Assembly (NCBI RefSeq): GCF_000816785.1
Contig: NZ_CP007766.1
Location: forward strand, 806,001 to 870,000
Length of the DNA: 64,000 nucleotides
Origin: Campylobacter peloridis LMG 23910
GTDB taxonomy: Bacteria; Campylobacterota; Campylobacteria; Campylobacterales; Campylobacteraceae
Reading direction: 5' to 3'
The notes beneath the pieces were generated by a model. The model saw only the letters and a program-made list of their open reading frames with translations. It was not told the DNA's origin and did not search any database. Position 1 is the stretch's first letter, and every line of letters begins with the position of its first letter. The position numbers were made by a program, and so were the translations under genes. This document shows, in pieces, positions 45,348 to 55,075 of the stretch.

Positions 45348-45611
45348 TTAACCTTCATGTCCTAAAATTTCAGCACTTAATCCTATGTAAAAATCATTTT
45401 TTCTCTCATCAATTAAAAGTGAGTTTTCCATTTGAAATTGTGCCACATCATTTTCATTAAGATTATTTTTTTCCAAAAGCTCTATCATAGCTATATGATC
45501 AGCTAATAATTTTTCCATTACATTTTCTAAAGCACCCAGATTTGCATGTTTTATTGTTTCAATAAATTTTTCCTTAGGGCTTTTTGCAAACATTTCATCA
45601 AAAATATCCAT
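45348..45611 (-). CDS. DUF2018 protein (HP0242-like)
   Basis: An 87-residue acidic helical protein of the epsilonproteobacterial DUF2018 family, whose H. pylori member HP0242 folds as an intertwined, pseudoknotted dimer. The start MDIFDEMF and SPKEKFIETI are family-typical. Biological role unknown. It sits 2 bases after the HAD phosphatase gene. Confidence 0.8.
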   Translation of the reverse strand: MDIFDEMFAKSPKEKFIETIKHANLGALENVMEKLLADHIAMIELLEKNNLNENDVAQFQMENSLLIDERKNDFYIGLSAEILGHEG

Positions 45612-45613
45612 TT

Positions 45614-46240
45614 TTAACCTTTTATATAAGTTTGAATTTTTTCTATTAAAGTAATTTTATCATTAGCTTCATCTAATTCTTTAATTTCTTTATGCCATGA
45701 TATATGTATATAATCTATATTAGCATTTTTAGCACAAAGTCTATCTTTTAAACTATCGCCTATAAAAATGCTTTTATTATATTTTGCTTCATTTGTGATT
45801 AAATTTAACATCATAGGATTAGGTTTAGCCTCTATACCATAGCTAACACCTAATATTTTATCAAAATAAGAAAGAATATTTTGCTTTTTCAATATAGGCA
45901 CTAAACTTTCTTGTGGAGCATTGGTAGCAATAGCCATGTAACATCCATTTTCTTTACAAAATTCAAGCACATCAAGTACTCCATCAAACAGCACCACGCT
46001 TTGATCATAATGTTTGATAAAATACTTCTCATAACCTTCTTTAAAACTAGTATGCGAGAAAGTATCAACTCCATAAAAAATCTTGGCATAATTTTGCCCA
46101 GGCGTATTGATAGTGTTTAAAATAAATTCTCTTTTTAAAGGCTCTAAATTTAAATCAGCTCTTATTTCATTTACTGCACATACAATGGCATTAGCACTAT
46201 CTATTAATGTTCCATCCATATCAAAAATTATATTTATCAA
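45614..46240 (-). CDS. HAD-family phosphatase (Cj1233-like)
   Basis: A 208-residue haloacid dehalogenase-type hydrolase with motif I FDMDGTLIDS (6-15), a helical cap, motif II IATNAP, motif III lysine and FIGDSLKD. It resembles phosphoglycolate phosphatase and pyrophosphatase PpaX, but the substrate cannot be read from sequence. The start overlaps the preceding 110-residue gene (ATGA). Confidence 0.85.
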   Translation of the reverse strand: MINIIFDMDGTLIDSANAIVCAVNEIRADLNLEPLKREFILNTINTPGQNYAKIFYGVDTFSHTSFKEGYEKYFIKHYDQSVVLFDGVLDVLEFCKENGCYMAIATNAPQESLVPILKKQNILSYFDKILGVSYGIEAKPNPMMLNLITNEAKYNKSIFIGDSLKDRLCAKNANIDYIHISWHKEIKELDEANDKITLIEKIQTYIKG

Positions 46241-46569
46241 TACTCATCCTTATATTTTATTTTGTGTTTTTCTTTTTTATAACTTTGATTGTTTTTTAAC
46301 TTATATAAAGCATTTGCTTTTGATATTAAATTTTTTTGATCTAATTTATCATCTAAACATTCATTAACAAAAGTTTCTAAAGCTTTAGTATAAGTAGAAT
46401 CCAAAAAAACAGCCTGAATTTTTTCAAAGATTTTAGCATTTTTTTGCATTCTTTCTTTAAAAAGTATTATATTAAAATCTTCTCTTTTTAAAGCACTAAC
46501 AGCAGAATTTGTAAATTTTTCTAAAGCTCTTACATATTTTACTCTTAAAGCTTTTTCTTCGTTTTTCAT
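46237..46569 (-). CDS. Hypothetical helical protein (Cj1232-like)
   Basis: A 110-residue, lysine-rich, all-helical protein without signal peptide or membrane segment. One cysteine only (ECLDD). It is joined by 4-base overlaps to kefB before it and to the HAD gene after it, so it is part of the same transcript. I recognise no domain and assign no function. Confidence 0.8.
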   Translation of the reverse strand: MKNEEKALRVKYVRALEKFTNSAVSALKREDFNIILFKERMQKNAKIFEKIQAVFLDSTYTKALETFVNECLDDKLDQKNLISKANALYKLKNNQSYKKEKHKIKYKDEY

Positions 46570-48191
46570 TCTGCTGCACTTGTGTTGATTCTACATTGTA
46601 AAGCTTCTTGAACTAGATTTCTAGCTATAGAAGCTTCTGCATCGACAATATGTAAATGTTTATCTGTATGTGGAAAAATAATTTTAGATCCACTTCCACT
46701 TGTTTTTAAGACTGTTTGTATAGGTTTGTCTAAATTACTAAGAACTTGATAAAGCATATCTAGTTTTGCTTCGTTATTTATAGTAATAATTGCAACTGAA
46801 CATTCTTGGATATTAGCAATCTTTAAAGTTTCAACTTGGGCAACATTTGCAAAAAAGACATTTTCATTTCTGCTACGACCTAATTCAACTAAATTTAAAT
46901 CGCTTTCTAAAACTAAATATGGAATTCCTGTTTTTTTAATTTTTTGAACCACTTCTTGACCTAATCTTGCATAGCCAAAGATAATAAAATGATCTTTCAT
47001 TTTTTGATCGCATAAATAAAATTTAGCCATATCATCTTGTTCACCTTCTGCTGCATTAGCTATTTTTCTTAGGTTATTTAAAATAAAAGGAGTTGCTACC
47101 ATAGTTATAATAGAAACTATGATAAAAATTTGAGCTGTTTTTTCATCTAAAAGCGAATTAACTTGCATTAATGAAAATACTGCTAGAGCAAATTCTCCTA
47201 TCTGAGATATACTAAGAGCAGTTTTTAACGCTACTCTTTTTCTTGTATAAAGGACTAAAAGTCCATAAATAACAATAAATTTAATAAGTAAAACCAAGCT
47301 TACAAAAACAAAAATTAAAAACCAATTTTCAAATACTAAATGAAAATCAATTTGCAAGCCAACACTAACAAAGAAAAATCCTAAAAGCAAATCTCTAAAA
47401 GGAACTAAATCTGCTTCAATTTTATGTTTATATTTTGTTTCAGCAATCAATGCTCCAGCTATAAAAGCACCAAGAGAATATGAAAAACCAAAAGAATGTG
47501 CCAAAAAACTTGCACCAATGACGGTAAAAAGTATAGTAGCTATAAAAATTTCATTTGCATTTGTTTTTATGATAAATTTTAAAACATAAGTAAAAAGATA
47601 TTTTCCTATAAAATAAAGTAATACGAGTAAAATAACAGCACTTATCAAAGTTGTAAGCAAAAGTTTGGATATGTCAGTATTTTGCGAGCTAAAAATATCA
47701 ATCATTAAAAGTAAAGGAATGACAGCTATATCTTGAAAAAGTAAAATTCCTAATGCTTTTCTACCATATTCTTCATTAATATCCCCGCTATCATTTAAGA
47801 TTTTTAAAACTATAGCAGTAGAGGATAAAGCTAAAGCAAAGCCAGCTATCATAGCTATATGAGTGCTAACACCTAAAATATAAGTAACAAGTAAAGTGCA
47901 CACTAAACCGCAAGTTAGCATTTGCAAACTACCATTTAAAAACACTTCTTTTTTCATAGCTAAAAGATGTTTAAAAGAAAATTCAAGTCCGATGGTAAAC
48001 ATCAAAAAAACTATACCAAATTCAGCCACATGAATAATGATTTCATTAGTGCTAAAACCATAAAATTCACGCACAAATAAGCCTGTGGCTATATAACCTA
48101 TGATAGTAGGAATACCAAATTTTTTTAATATAACATTTAGAACAACTGCAACTGCAACAGCTGTTAAAAACAAGGTTAAAAATTCATTCAC
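46566..48191 (-). CDS. KefB/CPA2-type cation:proton antiporter
   Basis: A 541-residue inner-membrane protein with about 12 helices of the CPA2 Na+/H+ exchanger fold (residues 1-385), including the QDIAVIPLLL segment, followed by a cytosolic RCK/TrkA-N Rossmann domain from about 400 (FIIFGYARLGQEV). It probably exports K+ in exchange for protons, as Kef systems do during electrophile stress; no ancillary KefF/KefG gene is adjacent. Follows hspR by 21 bases. Confidence 0.88.
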   Translation of the reverse strand: MNEFLTLFLTAVAVAVVLNVILKKFGIPTIIGYIATGLFVREFYGFSTNEIIIHVAEFGIVFLMFTIGLEFSFKHLLAMKKEVFLNGSLQMLTCGLVCTLLVTYILGVSTHIAMIAGFALALSSTAIVLKILNDSGDINEEYGRKALGILLFQDIAVIPLLLMIDIFSSQNTDISKLLLTTLISAVILLVLLYFIGKYLFTYVLKFIIKTNANEIFIATILFTVIGASFLAHSFGFSYSLGAFIAGALIAETKYKHKIEADLVPFRDLLLGFFFVSVGLQIDFHLVFENWFLIFVFVSLVLLIKFIVIYGLLVLYTRKRVALKTALSISQIGEFALAVFSLMQVNSLLDEKTAQIFIIVSIITMVATPFILNNLRKIANAAEGEQDDMAKFYLCDQKMKDHFIIFGYARLGQEVVQKIKKTGIPYLVLESDLNLVELGRSRNENVFFANVAQVETLKIANIQECSVAIITINNEAKLDMLYQVLSNLDKPIQTVLKTSGSGSKIIFPHTDKHLHIVDAEASIARNLVQEALQCRINTSAAE

Positions 48192-48212
48192 CTATAAACC
48201 TTTAAAAGACAA

Positions 48213-48587
48213 TTATTTTATATTTTCTAGAAAAATTAAATCAAAATTACTTCTATGTTTTACTACTGCTCTTGATTTTGAAGGATTAGTTTTTTTGTCA
48301 AGTTCTAATCTTAATTCTTCTATTATATTTTCAAATTCATCCATTTTTGTTTTGAGTTTTAAAATCACATCAACTCCTGCTAAATTTACTCCCAAATCTC
48401 TTGTTAAACGCAAAATCATTTTAATTCTATCTATATCTTTTTGAGAATAAAGTCTCATCTTACCATCTGTTCTACTAGGCTCAACTAACCCTTCTTTTTC
48501 ATATTGTCTTAGTGTTTGAGGATGAATACTTAAAACCTTTGCAACAACACTTATTAAATAAACTGGTTCATCATAACTATGTTCCAT
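48213..48587 (-). CDS. hspR: Heat-shock repressor HspR
   Basis: A 124-residue MerR-type regulator that represses chaperone genes in Campylobacter. N-terminal winged helix with YLISVVAKVLSIHPQTLRQYEKEGLVEPSR and a following coiled coil (residues 80-105). It is translated 4 bases after cbpA, the usual order in this genus, and is expected to repress its own operon through the promoter at 49506-49534. Confidence 0.93.
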   Translation of the reverse strand: MEHSYDEPVYLISVVAKVLSIHPQTLRQYEKEGLVEPSRTDGKMRLYSQKDIDRIKMILRLTRDLGVNLAGVDVILKLKTKMDEFENIIEELRLELDKKTNPSKSRAVVKHRSNFDLIFLENIK

Positions 48588-48591
48588 TTTT

Positions 48592-49473
48592 TTACTCCTT
48601 AGGTAATTTTTCTTCTAAAATTTTTACAAATTCAGGATCTAAAGTATTAAGATCTGGTAATTTTACATTTAAAATTAAATACATATCTCCATATAAATCG
48701 GTTTTTCTATTTTGAACACCATAACCTTTTAGTCTGATTTTTTGATTATTTTTAGAATTAGGTGGAATGGTAACTTTTACTTCCTTTCTTGGAGTATGGA
48801 TAGAAATTTTATCACCAAAAAGAGCGGTTTTTAAACTGATTTCAACTTTTTTATACAAATCATCATCTTCTCTTTCATATTCTTGACTCTTTTGAAGCTC
48901 CACTTTTAAAATCAAATCCCCTTTTTGGCCTTGAAGATTTTTACCTTTACCGCGTATGCGTAGTTTTTCTCCATCTTTTATACCATGAGGAATTTTAATT
49001 TTTATTTGTTCATTATTTATCATTATGGTATGTTCTCCACCTAAAATTCCTTTTTCAAAAGGAATTTTTACACTAGCTTGCAAATCTAAATCCTCTTCAA
49101 ATCCACCAAATCCACCAAAACCGCTTCTAAAATTATTACTAGAGCTAAAACCGCCCCCAAATCCACCAAAACCGCCTCCACCAAAGATATTTTTTAAAAT
49201 ATCATTAATATCAGCACCACCTGTATTTCTTGAAAAATCATGAAAACTTTGACCGCCAAACATAGAATCCCCATAACGATCATATTGTGCTCTTTTTTTC
49301 TCATCATTTAAAATTTCATAAGCAGCATTAATCTCTTTAAATTTTTCTTCAGCACCAGCTTCTTTGTTGATATCGGGGTGATATTGTCTTGCTAAGCGTC
49401 TATAAGCTTTTTTAATTTCATCGGCACTAGCATTTTTAGCTACGCCTAAAGTATCATATAAACTATTACTCAT
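48592..49473 (-). CDS. cbpA: DnaJ-like co-chaperone CbpA
   Basis: A 293-residue J-domain protein with HPD in RQYHPDIN (about 31-38), a Gly/Phe-rich region (about 95-125) and the two C-terminal substrate-binding domains, but without the cysteine zinc fingers of DnaJ. It stimulates DnaK. First gene of the cbpA-hspR operon, divergent from htrA. Confidence 0.93.
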   Translation of the reverse strand: MSNSLYDTLGVAKNASADEIKKAYRRLARQYHPDINKEAGAEEKFKEINAAYEILNDEKKRAQYDRYGDSMFGGQSFHDFSRNTGGADINDILKNIFGGGGFGGFGGGFSSSNNFRSGFGGFGGFEEDLDLQASVKIPFEKGILGGEHTIMINNEQIKIKIPHGIKDGEKLRIRGKGKNLQGQKGDLILKVELQKSQEYEREDDDLYKKVEISLKTALFGDKISIHTPRKEVKVTIPPNSKNNQKIRLKGYGVQNRKTDLYGDMYLILNVKLPDLNTLDPEFVKILEEKLPKE

Positions 49474-49505
49474 TATATATTTCCTTAATATTATATTTAG
49501 TTTAG

Positions 49506-49534
49506 ATTATAGCAAAAACTTTAGTCTTAGTCAA
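49506..49534 (-). promoter_or_regulatory. Consensus promoter of cbpA-hspR
   Basis: On the - strand TTGACT (49534-49529), 17 bases, then TATAAT (49511-49506) preceded by TGC. A full -35 and -10 pair is unusual in Campylobacter and fits a strong heat-shock promoter held down by a repressor. Confidence 0.7.
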
Positions 49535-49562
49535 TCAACTTTTATAAGTTTTAAAACTAAAG
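49519..49562. promoter_or_regulatory. Inverted repeats over the cbpA-hspR promoter, possible HspR operator
   Basis: CTTTAGT (49519-49525) and ACTAAAG (49556-49562) are inverted copies flanking the -35 region, and the 12-bp palindrome AGTTTTAAAACT (49547-49558) lies between. They do not match the actinobacterial HAIR consensus, so binding by HspR is only inferred from position. Confidence 0.4.
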
Positions 49563-49629
49563 GTTTTATTTACGATTGTGTAAAAATAAAATTTTATACT
49601 ATGAAAAAATATTTTTAAAAGGATGAAGA

Positions 49630-51051
49630 ATGAAAAAAACCATTTTACTTTCTTTGATTGTTTCAACAAGTTTGTTTAGTGCAAGTATTAATATAAAGCA
49701 AGTAGATGATAACGCACAAAGAGCTTTGCCATCAAACAACCCAAATACTATACTTTCTTACCATGATTCTATACAAAAAGTTAAAAATTCAGTAGTAAAT
49801 ATATCAACTTCTAAAACCGTGCAAAATTCTTCTTTTGGGATTGATGATTTTTTCAATGATCCTTATTTTAAGCAATTTTTTGGATTTGATTTCCCACAAA
49901 CTCCAAAAAACAAAAAAAATAAAGAAAAAGAAGTAGTAAGTTCGCTTGGTTCGGGAGTGATTATTTCAAGTGATGGTTATATTATTACTAACAACCATGT
50001 TATCGAAGGAGCTGACAAAATCACTGTAAATTTACCTGATTCAAGCACAGAATATAAGGCTAAATTAATTGGAGCTGATCCTAAAACAGATTTAGCAGTG
50101 ATAAAAATTGAAGCAAAAGATTTACCAGCAGTTGTTTTTGCTGATTCTGATAAATTACTAGAAGGTGATGTTGTATTTGCCCTAGGTAATCCTTTTGGGG
50201 TTGGCAGTAGCGTTACAAGCGGCATAATTTCAGCTTTAAATAAAAATAATATTGGTTTAAACCAATATGAAAATTTTATACAAACTGATGCTTCTATAAA
50301 TCCAGGAAATTCAGGTGGGGCTTTAGTAGATAGCAGAGGAGCTTTAGTTGGAATAAATTCAGCCATACTTTCAAGAAGTGGAGGAAACAATGGTATTGGT
50401 TTTGCCATTCCTTCAAATATGGCAAAAACTATAGCTTTAAAATTAATTGAACATGGAAAAATCGAAAGAGGATATTTAGGCGTTGTTATAGGAGCTTTAA
50501 CTCAAGATATTAAAAAAGCTTATACCAATAAAGAAGGAGCTTTAATCACCGAAGTTCAAAAAGATTCAGCAGCGGATAATGCTGGATTAAAAAGAGGTGA
50601 TTTGATTATAAAAGTTGATAAAACCGCGATTAAAAGTCCTATGGATTTAAAAAATTATATAGGAAGTATTGATCCAAAACAAACTATAGAAGTAACTTAT
50701 GAAAGAGATAACAAAGTCAAAACAGCAAAATTTATGTTAAAAACAGATGAAAAGTCGCTACAATATGAAAAAGGTTATATCGATGGTTTGAAATTGATAG
50801 AATTAAATAGCAAAAATAAACAACAATACCGCATACCTGACAATATTAATGGTATTTTAATCACAGAAGTAACCCCAAAATCAAAAGCTGAAAAAATAGG
50901 TTTTGAACAAGGTGATATTATAATAGGAATTGATCAATATGAGGTTACGAATTTCAAAGAATTATCTAAAGCTTTGGAATTAAATAAAGGTAAAGAATAT
51001 GTTAAAATATGGATCAATAGAGGTGGATTGGTTAGAGCTTTACTTTTTTAA
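49630..51051 (+). CDS. htrA: Periplasmic serine protease HtrA
   Basis: Chaperone-protease for misfolded envelope proteins; in C. jejuni it is also secreted and cleaves E-cadherin. The 473 residues have a signal peptide (1-17), trypsin-like triad His123 (TNNHVIEG), Asp154 (KTDLAV) and Ser228 (GNSGG), then two PDZ domains (about 275-370 and 395-470). AAAAGGATGAAG precedes the ATG. cprR follows after 19 bases, linking it to that two-component system. Confidence 0.96.
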   Translation: MKKTILLSLIVSTSLFSASINIKQVDDNAQRALPSNNPNTILSYHDSIQKVKNSVVNISTSKTVQNSSFGIDDFFNDPYFKQFFGFDFPQTPKNKKNKEKEVVSSLGSGVIISSDGYIITNNHVIEGADKITVNLPDSSTEYKAKLIGADPKTDLAVIKIEAKDLPAVVFADSDKLLEGDVVFALGNPFGVGSSVTSGIISALNKNNIGLNQYENFIQTDASINPGNSGGALVDSRGALVGINSAILSRSGGNNGIGFAIPSNMAKTIALKLIEHGKIERGYLGVVIGALTQDIKKAYTNKEGALITEVQKDSAADNAGLKRGDLIIKVDKTAIKSPMDLKNYIGSIDPKQTIEVTYERDNKVKTAKFMLKTDEKSLQYEKGYIDGLKLIELNSKNKQQYRIPDNINGILITEVTPKSKAEKIGFEQGDIIIGIDQYEVTNFKELSKALELNKGKEYVKIWINRGGLVRALLF

Positions 51052-51070
51052 TAAAAATTAAGGAAAAATA

Positions 51071-51745
51071 ATGATTAAAATTTTGATGATAGAAGATGAT
51101 TTGGAATTAGCTGAAATTATAGCTGAATATTTAGATCAATTTGATATGAAAGTAGACATTGCCCATGAGCCTTATATAGGCCTTTCAAGGCTTGCTTTAA
51201 ATCCTTATGATTTAATCATTTTGGATTTAAGTTTACCTGGACTTGATGGGCTTGAAGTGTGCGAAGAAATTCGTAAAAAATACGATACGCCTATTATTAT
51301 TTCAAGTGCTAGACATGATATTAGTGATAAAGTTGCAGCACTTGATTTGGGCGCTGATGATTATTTACCAAAACCATATAACCCTCAAGAGCTTCAAGCA
51401 AGAATTAAAAGTCATTTAAGAAGAATTTCAAATACAAAAACCGCTCAAGCTCAAGTAAAAAAAGATTTAGTTTATGACAAATTCAAACATACCATTACCA
51501 TGAAAGATCAAGAAATTAGCTTTACTAACGCTGAGTTTGATATTTTGAGTTATTTGATCAAAAAAGAAGGTGGTGTAGTAAGTCGCGAAGAGCTTGTGTA
51601 TAATTGTAGTTCTATTAGCGAAGATTCTAGCAATAAAAGCATAGATGTAATCATTAGCAGAATCAGACAAAAAATTGGCGATGATCCTAAAACTCCAAAA
51701 TACATTCATTCTATTAGAGGTATAGGATATAAATTAACCCAATGA
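51071..51745 (+). CDS. cprR: Response regulator CprR
   Basis: OmpR/PhoB-type response regulator of the CprRS system, essential in C. jejuni as I recall and linked to envelope and biofilm control. The 224 residues have a receiver domain with acidic pocket EDD (8-10), phosphorylation site Asp52 (LDLSLPG) and Lys in PKPYNP, then a winged-helix domain ending RGIGYKL. It overlaps cprS by 4 bases and follows htrA directly. Confidence 0.93.
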   Translation: MIKILMIEDDLELAEIIAEYLDQFDMKVDIAHEPYIGLSRLALNPYDLIILDLSLPGLDGLEVCEEIRKKYDTPIIISSARHDISDKVAALDLGADDYLPKPYNPQELQARIKSHLRRISNTKTAQAQVKKDLVYDKFKHTITMKDQEISFTNAEFDILSYLIKKEGGVVSREELVYNCSSISEDSSNKSIDVIISRIRQKIGDDPKTPKYIHSIRGIGYKLTQ

Positions 51746-52980
51746 ATAAATCATCTATTTTTTATACTATAACTTTTGTTTTTTTATTAGCCATAACTAG
51801 TGTCATTTTAGCTTTTTTATGGCTAATAAAATATGACCAGCAAAACTATACTAATGAGCTTAATGCAAAGTATTCTTTTATAGCTAATGCAAGGTTGTTG
51901 TATTTTAACCATGTTATTAGCGAAAAAGAATTCCAAGAGCAAACTAAAAACTATAAAATGGTTGAAATAATTAATCCAAATTCAATTAAAAACATTATTT
52001 ATAAGGCCGAAACTATTGCTCGTGCCCAAACTAGCACAGCTATTGTGGAAATTATTACTTTAGAGGATAATGTTTATTTAAAAATTATTTTTGATGGAAA
52101 ACTTTTTTTGTATAAAGATTTAGAATATCAAGGTTATCGTTATTTTGTAATCAAACTTATTGCAAGTATAGTGGTGCTAGTTTTGATAGTGTTGTATTTG
52201 TTTATTATTAAAAAATTAAAACCGCTAAGAGCTTTAAAAAGACAAATTGATAAATTTGGAGAAAATAAACTAGATGAAATTCAAAATGTAAGCAAAGGAA
52301 ATGATGAAATTTCCCAAGTTGCGACCGCATTTTATGAGTCTATTTTAAGAATACAAAAATTAAATAAATCAAGACAATTTTTTTTAAGAAATATTATGCA
52401 TGAATTAAAAACCCCTATTACCAAAGGTTTGATTACTCTTGAAATGCTTGAAGATAGCAAATACAAAGAAAGATTAATTGGTGCATTTAATCGTCTTGAA
52501 GTTTTAATTAATGAATTTGCTGCAATTGAACAAATTACTTCTGGAAGTGGATTGATAAATTTAAAAAAATACAATATTTTAGATCTTTTAGATGAAGCAA
52601 AAGATATAGCAATGAATGATGATGAAAAAATAAAAATTAGCATTAAAGAAAGCTTTAGTGTAAATGTTGATTTTAAACTTTTTACAACAGCTATGAAAAA
52701 TATGATAGATAATGCTATAAAATACTCTGATGAAAATAAAGTAACAATAGAAATAACCAAAGACTACCTTTGCTTTAAAAACAAAGGTAAAGCTTTGGAT
52801 AAAGAATTAAAATACTATACCCAAGCTTTTACTCAAGGGAAGAAAAATAAAGATAGTTTTGGTCTTGGACTTTATATAGTAAAAACTATATTAGATTCTC
52901 ATAGATTAACACTTTTTTATGATTATAAAGATGGGATTAATTATTTTTATTTTAATGATATACAAAATATAATATCTTAA
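51742..52980 (+). CDS. cprS: Sensor histidine kinase CprS
   Basis: Membrane sensor kinase paired with CprR. The 412 residues have TM1 (about 7-29), a periplasmic sensor region of about 100 residues without cysteine, TM2 (about 132-155), HAMP linker, the phospho-acceptor His in MHELKTP (about residue 222), N-box NMIDNAIKYS and G-box SFGLGLYI. The stimulus is unknown; the periplasmic part is small and Ile/Tyr-rich. Confidence 0.93.
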   Translation: MNKSSIFYTITFVFLLAITSVILAFLWLIKYDQQNYTNELNAKYSFIANARLLYFNHVISEKEFQEQTKNYKMVEIINPNSIKNIIYKAETIARAQTSTAIVEIITLEDNVYLKIIFDGKLFLYKDLEYQGYRYFVIKLIASIVVLVLIVLYLFIIKKLKPLRALKRQIDKFGENKLDEIQNVSKGNDEISQVATAFYESILRIQKLNKSRQFFLRNIMHELKTPITKGLITLEMLEDSKYKERLIGAFNRLEVLINEFAAIEQITSGSGLINLKKYNILDLLDEAKDIAMNDDEKIKISIKESFSVNVDFKLFTTAMKNMIDNAIKYSDENKVTIEITKDYLCFKNKGKALDKELKYYTQAFTQGKKNKDSFGLGLYIVKTILDSHRLTLFYDYKDGINYFYFNDIQNIIS

Positions 52981-52992
52981 ACTAGGATTTTC

Positions 52993-55020
52993 ATGCCCTT
53001 ATCGCGTTTAAACGAAGAACAATACAAAGCTGCTAGTGCTCCATTTGGACACAATCTAATCATAGCAAGTGCAGGCACAGGCAAAACTTCAACTATAGTT
53101 GCAAGAATAGCTTTTTTACTTCAAAATGGTATAAAGCCTGAAAAAATTATGCTTTTAACTTTTACCAATAAAGCTAGCAAAGAAATGATAGAAAGACTTA
53201 GTAAGTATTTTGATAAAAACATTACTTCAAAAATCACCGCAGGAACCTTTCACAGCACTGCTTACACTCTACTTAAAGAGTTAAATCATGATATTATTTT
53301 AAAACCAGCTAGTGAGCTTAAAATTCTTTTGCGTTCTATTTTCGAAAAACGCACCTTTCATCATTTAAGTGACACTAAACCTTATATGCCTAGTTATTTA
53401 TATGATATATATTCTTTATTTCAAAATACTAATACAAACTTAGATGAATTTTATAATTGGTTTTGCCAAAACTATGAAGAACAAGCAGTTTATGTCGAAA
53501 TTTATGAAGATATTTTAAAAGAATATGAAGAAGAAAAAGCGCGTTTTAATTATGTAGATTTTAATGATTTACTTATAAAACTAAAACAAGCTTTAAATTC
53601 AAATCACTTCGAATTTGATGAAATTTTGGTTGATGAGTATCAAGATACTAACACTTTACAAGGTTCATTAATTGATGCTTTTAAAAGCAAAAGTTTATTT
53701 TGCGTGGGTGATTATGATCAAAGTATTTATGCTTTTAATGGGGCTGATATTTCTATTATTGGAAGTTTTAAAGATAGATTTATTGATGCAAATATTTTCA
53801 CTTTGAATAAAAATTATCGCTCAAGTAAAAGTATTCTTGCATTAGCCAATAAAGTAATTTTAAACAATGAAAGATTATATCCTAAAGAATTGATTGTAAC
53901 TAGAGAAGGAGATTTTAAAGCACCAAGTTTATTAACTTTTAATGAATTGTTTGATCAATACTCTACCATAGCAAAACTGATACTACAAAGTGGAGTAAAT
54001 CTTGATGAAATTGCGGTTATTTTTAGAAATAATTCAAGTGCAGATGGAATAGAAGTAGCCTTAAGGGAACTTGGAATATCAAGTAAAAGAAAGGGTGGAG
54101 GAAGTTTTTTTGAAAGCTTAGAAGTTAAAAATTTTTGCTCTATGCTTGCGATAATTTTAAATCCAAAAGATATCATGGCTTTTATACATTTACTTGAATA
54201 CACCAAAGGTGTAGGTGGTGTTTTAGCTAAAGATATTTTTGATGCTTTGTTAAAACTAGGACATTCTAGTTTGATTAAAGGCTTTTTAAACCCTGATGCT
54301 AGCATAAGTTTAAAAAAATACAAAAAACAAAGTTATCAACTAGGGCTTTTTGATGATATAGAAGAGTTAGCTTCGCCTTCAAGGTTTAACCTAGAAAGTG
54401 AATTTAATACCCACCCTATTTTAAGCCTACCTAAAATCAACGAGCTTTGTGCGAAAAATCTTGAAAAAATTTATCTTTTTATAAAAAAAGCAAGTGAGTG
54501 TAAAATTTCAAGTCAGCTTGTGAATTTAATTTTAGAAAATGATTATTTTAAAGAAATTTGTGATATTTTAGCAACTAAAAGAGCAACTAATAAAAACTCT
54601 AATGTAGATTTGAATAAAAAAAGTGAAATTTTAGAAAAAATCAATGCCAAGATGTTTGTATTAAAAGAGCTTGCAAAAAATTATAGTGACAATTATAAAT
54701 ATTATAATTTTTTAACTCTTGGAGCTAGTGAAATGAGTAGTGGCAAAGGAGTTAATCTTTTAAGTATACATGCTAGCAAGGGACTTGAATTTGAACTTGT
54801 TTTTGTAATTGATTTAGCACATGGAAGATTTCCTAACCAAAAACTCATGAGTATGGGTGGTAGTTTAGAAGAAGAGCGAAGACTTTTTTATGTAGCTGTT
54901 ACTAGGGCTAAGGATACTTTGTATTTAAGCTATGCAAAATATGACAAAATCAAAAAAACTAATTATCAGCCATCTTGTTTTTTAGTTGAAGCAGGCATGT
55001 CTAAAGATGAAACAAAATAA
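52993..55020 (+). CDS. UvrD/Rep family DNA helicase
   Basis: A 675-residue superfamily 1 3'-5' helicase. Motif I ASAGTGKTST (26-35), Ia TFTNKAS, II VDEYQDTN, III GDYDQSIYAFNGAD, V SIHASKGLEF and VI RRLFYVAVTRAKD are all present. It acts in replication restart or repair; with AddAB-like proteins elsewhere it may be the PcrA/Rep counterpart, but which cannot be settled here. It starts 12 bases after cprS. Confidence 0.92.
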   Translation: MPLSRLNEEQYKAASAPFGHNLIIASAGTGKTSTIVARIAFLLQNGIKPEKIMLLTFTNKASKEMIERLSKYFDKNITSKITAGTFHSTAYTLLKELNHDIILKPASELKILLRSIFEKRTFHHLSDTKPYMPSYLYDIYSLFQNTNTNLDEFYNWFCQNYEEQAVYVEIYEDILKEYEEEKARFNYVDFNDLLIKLKQALNSNHFEFDEILVDEYQDTNTLQGSLIDAFKSKSLFCVGDYDQSIYAFNGADISIIGSFKDRFIDANIFTLNKNYRSSKSILALANKVILNNERLYPKELIVTREGDFKAPSLLTFNELFDQYSTIAKLILQSGVNLDEIAVIFRNNSSADGIEVALRELGISSKRKGGGSFFESLEVKNFCSMLAIILNPKDIMAFIHLLEYTKGVGGVLAKDIFDALLKLGHSSLIKGFLNPDASISLKKYKKQSYQLGLFDDIEELASPSRFNLESEFNTHPILSLPKINELCAKNLEKIYLFIKKASECKISSQLVNLILENDYFKEICDILATKRATNKNSNVDLNKKSEILEKINAKMFVLKELAKNYSDNYKYYNFLTLGASEMSSGKGVNLLSIHASKGLEFELVFVIDLAHGRFPNQKLMSMGGSLEEERRLFYVAVTRAKDTLYLSYAKYDKIKKTNYQPSCFLVEAGMSKDETK

Positions 55021-55075
55021 GACTTTATTAATCTTTTTATATTATGATTAATTAAAATTTTACAAAGGAGAAAAA

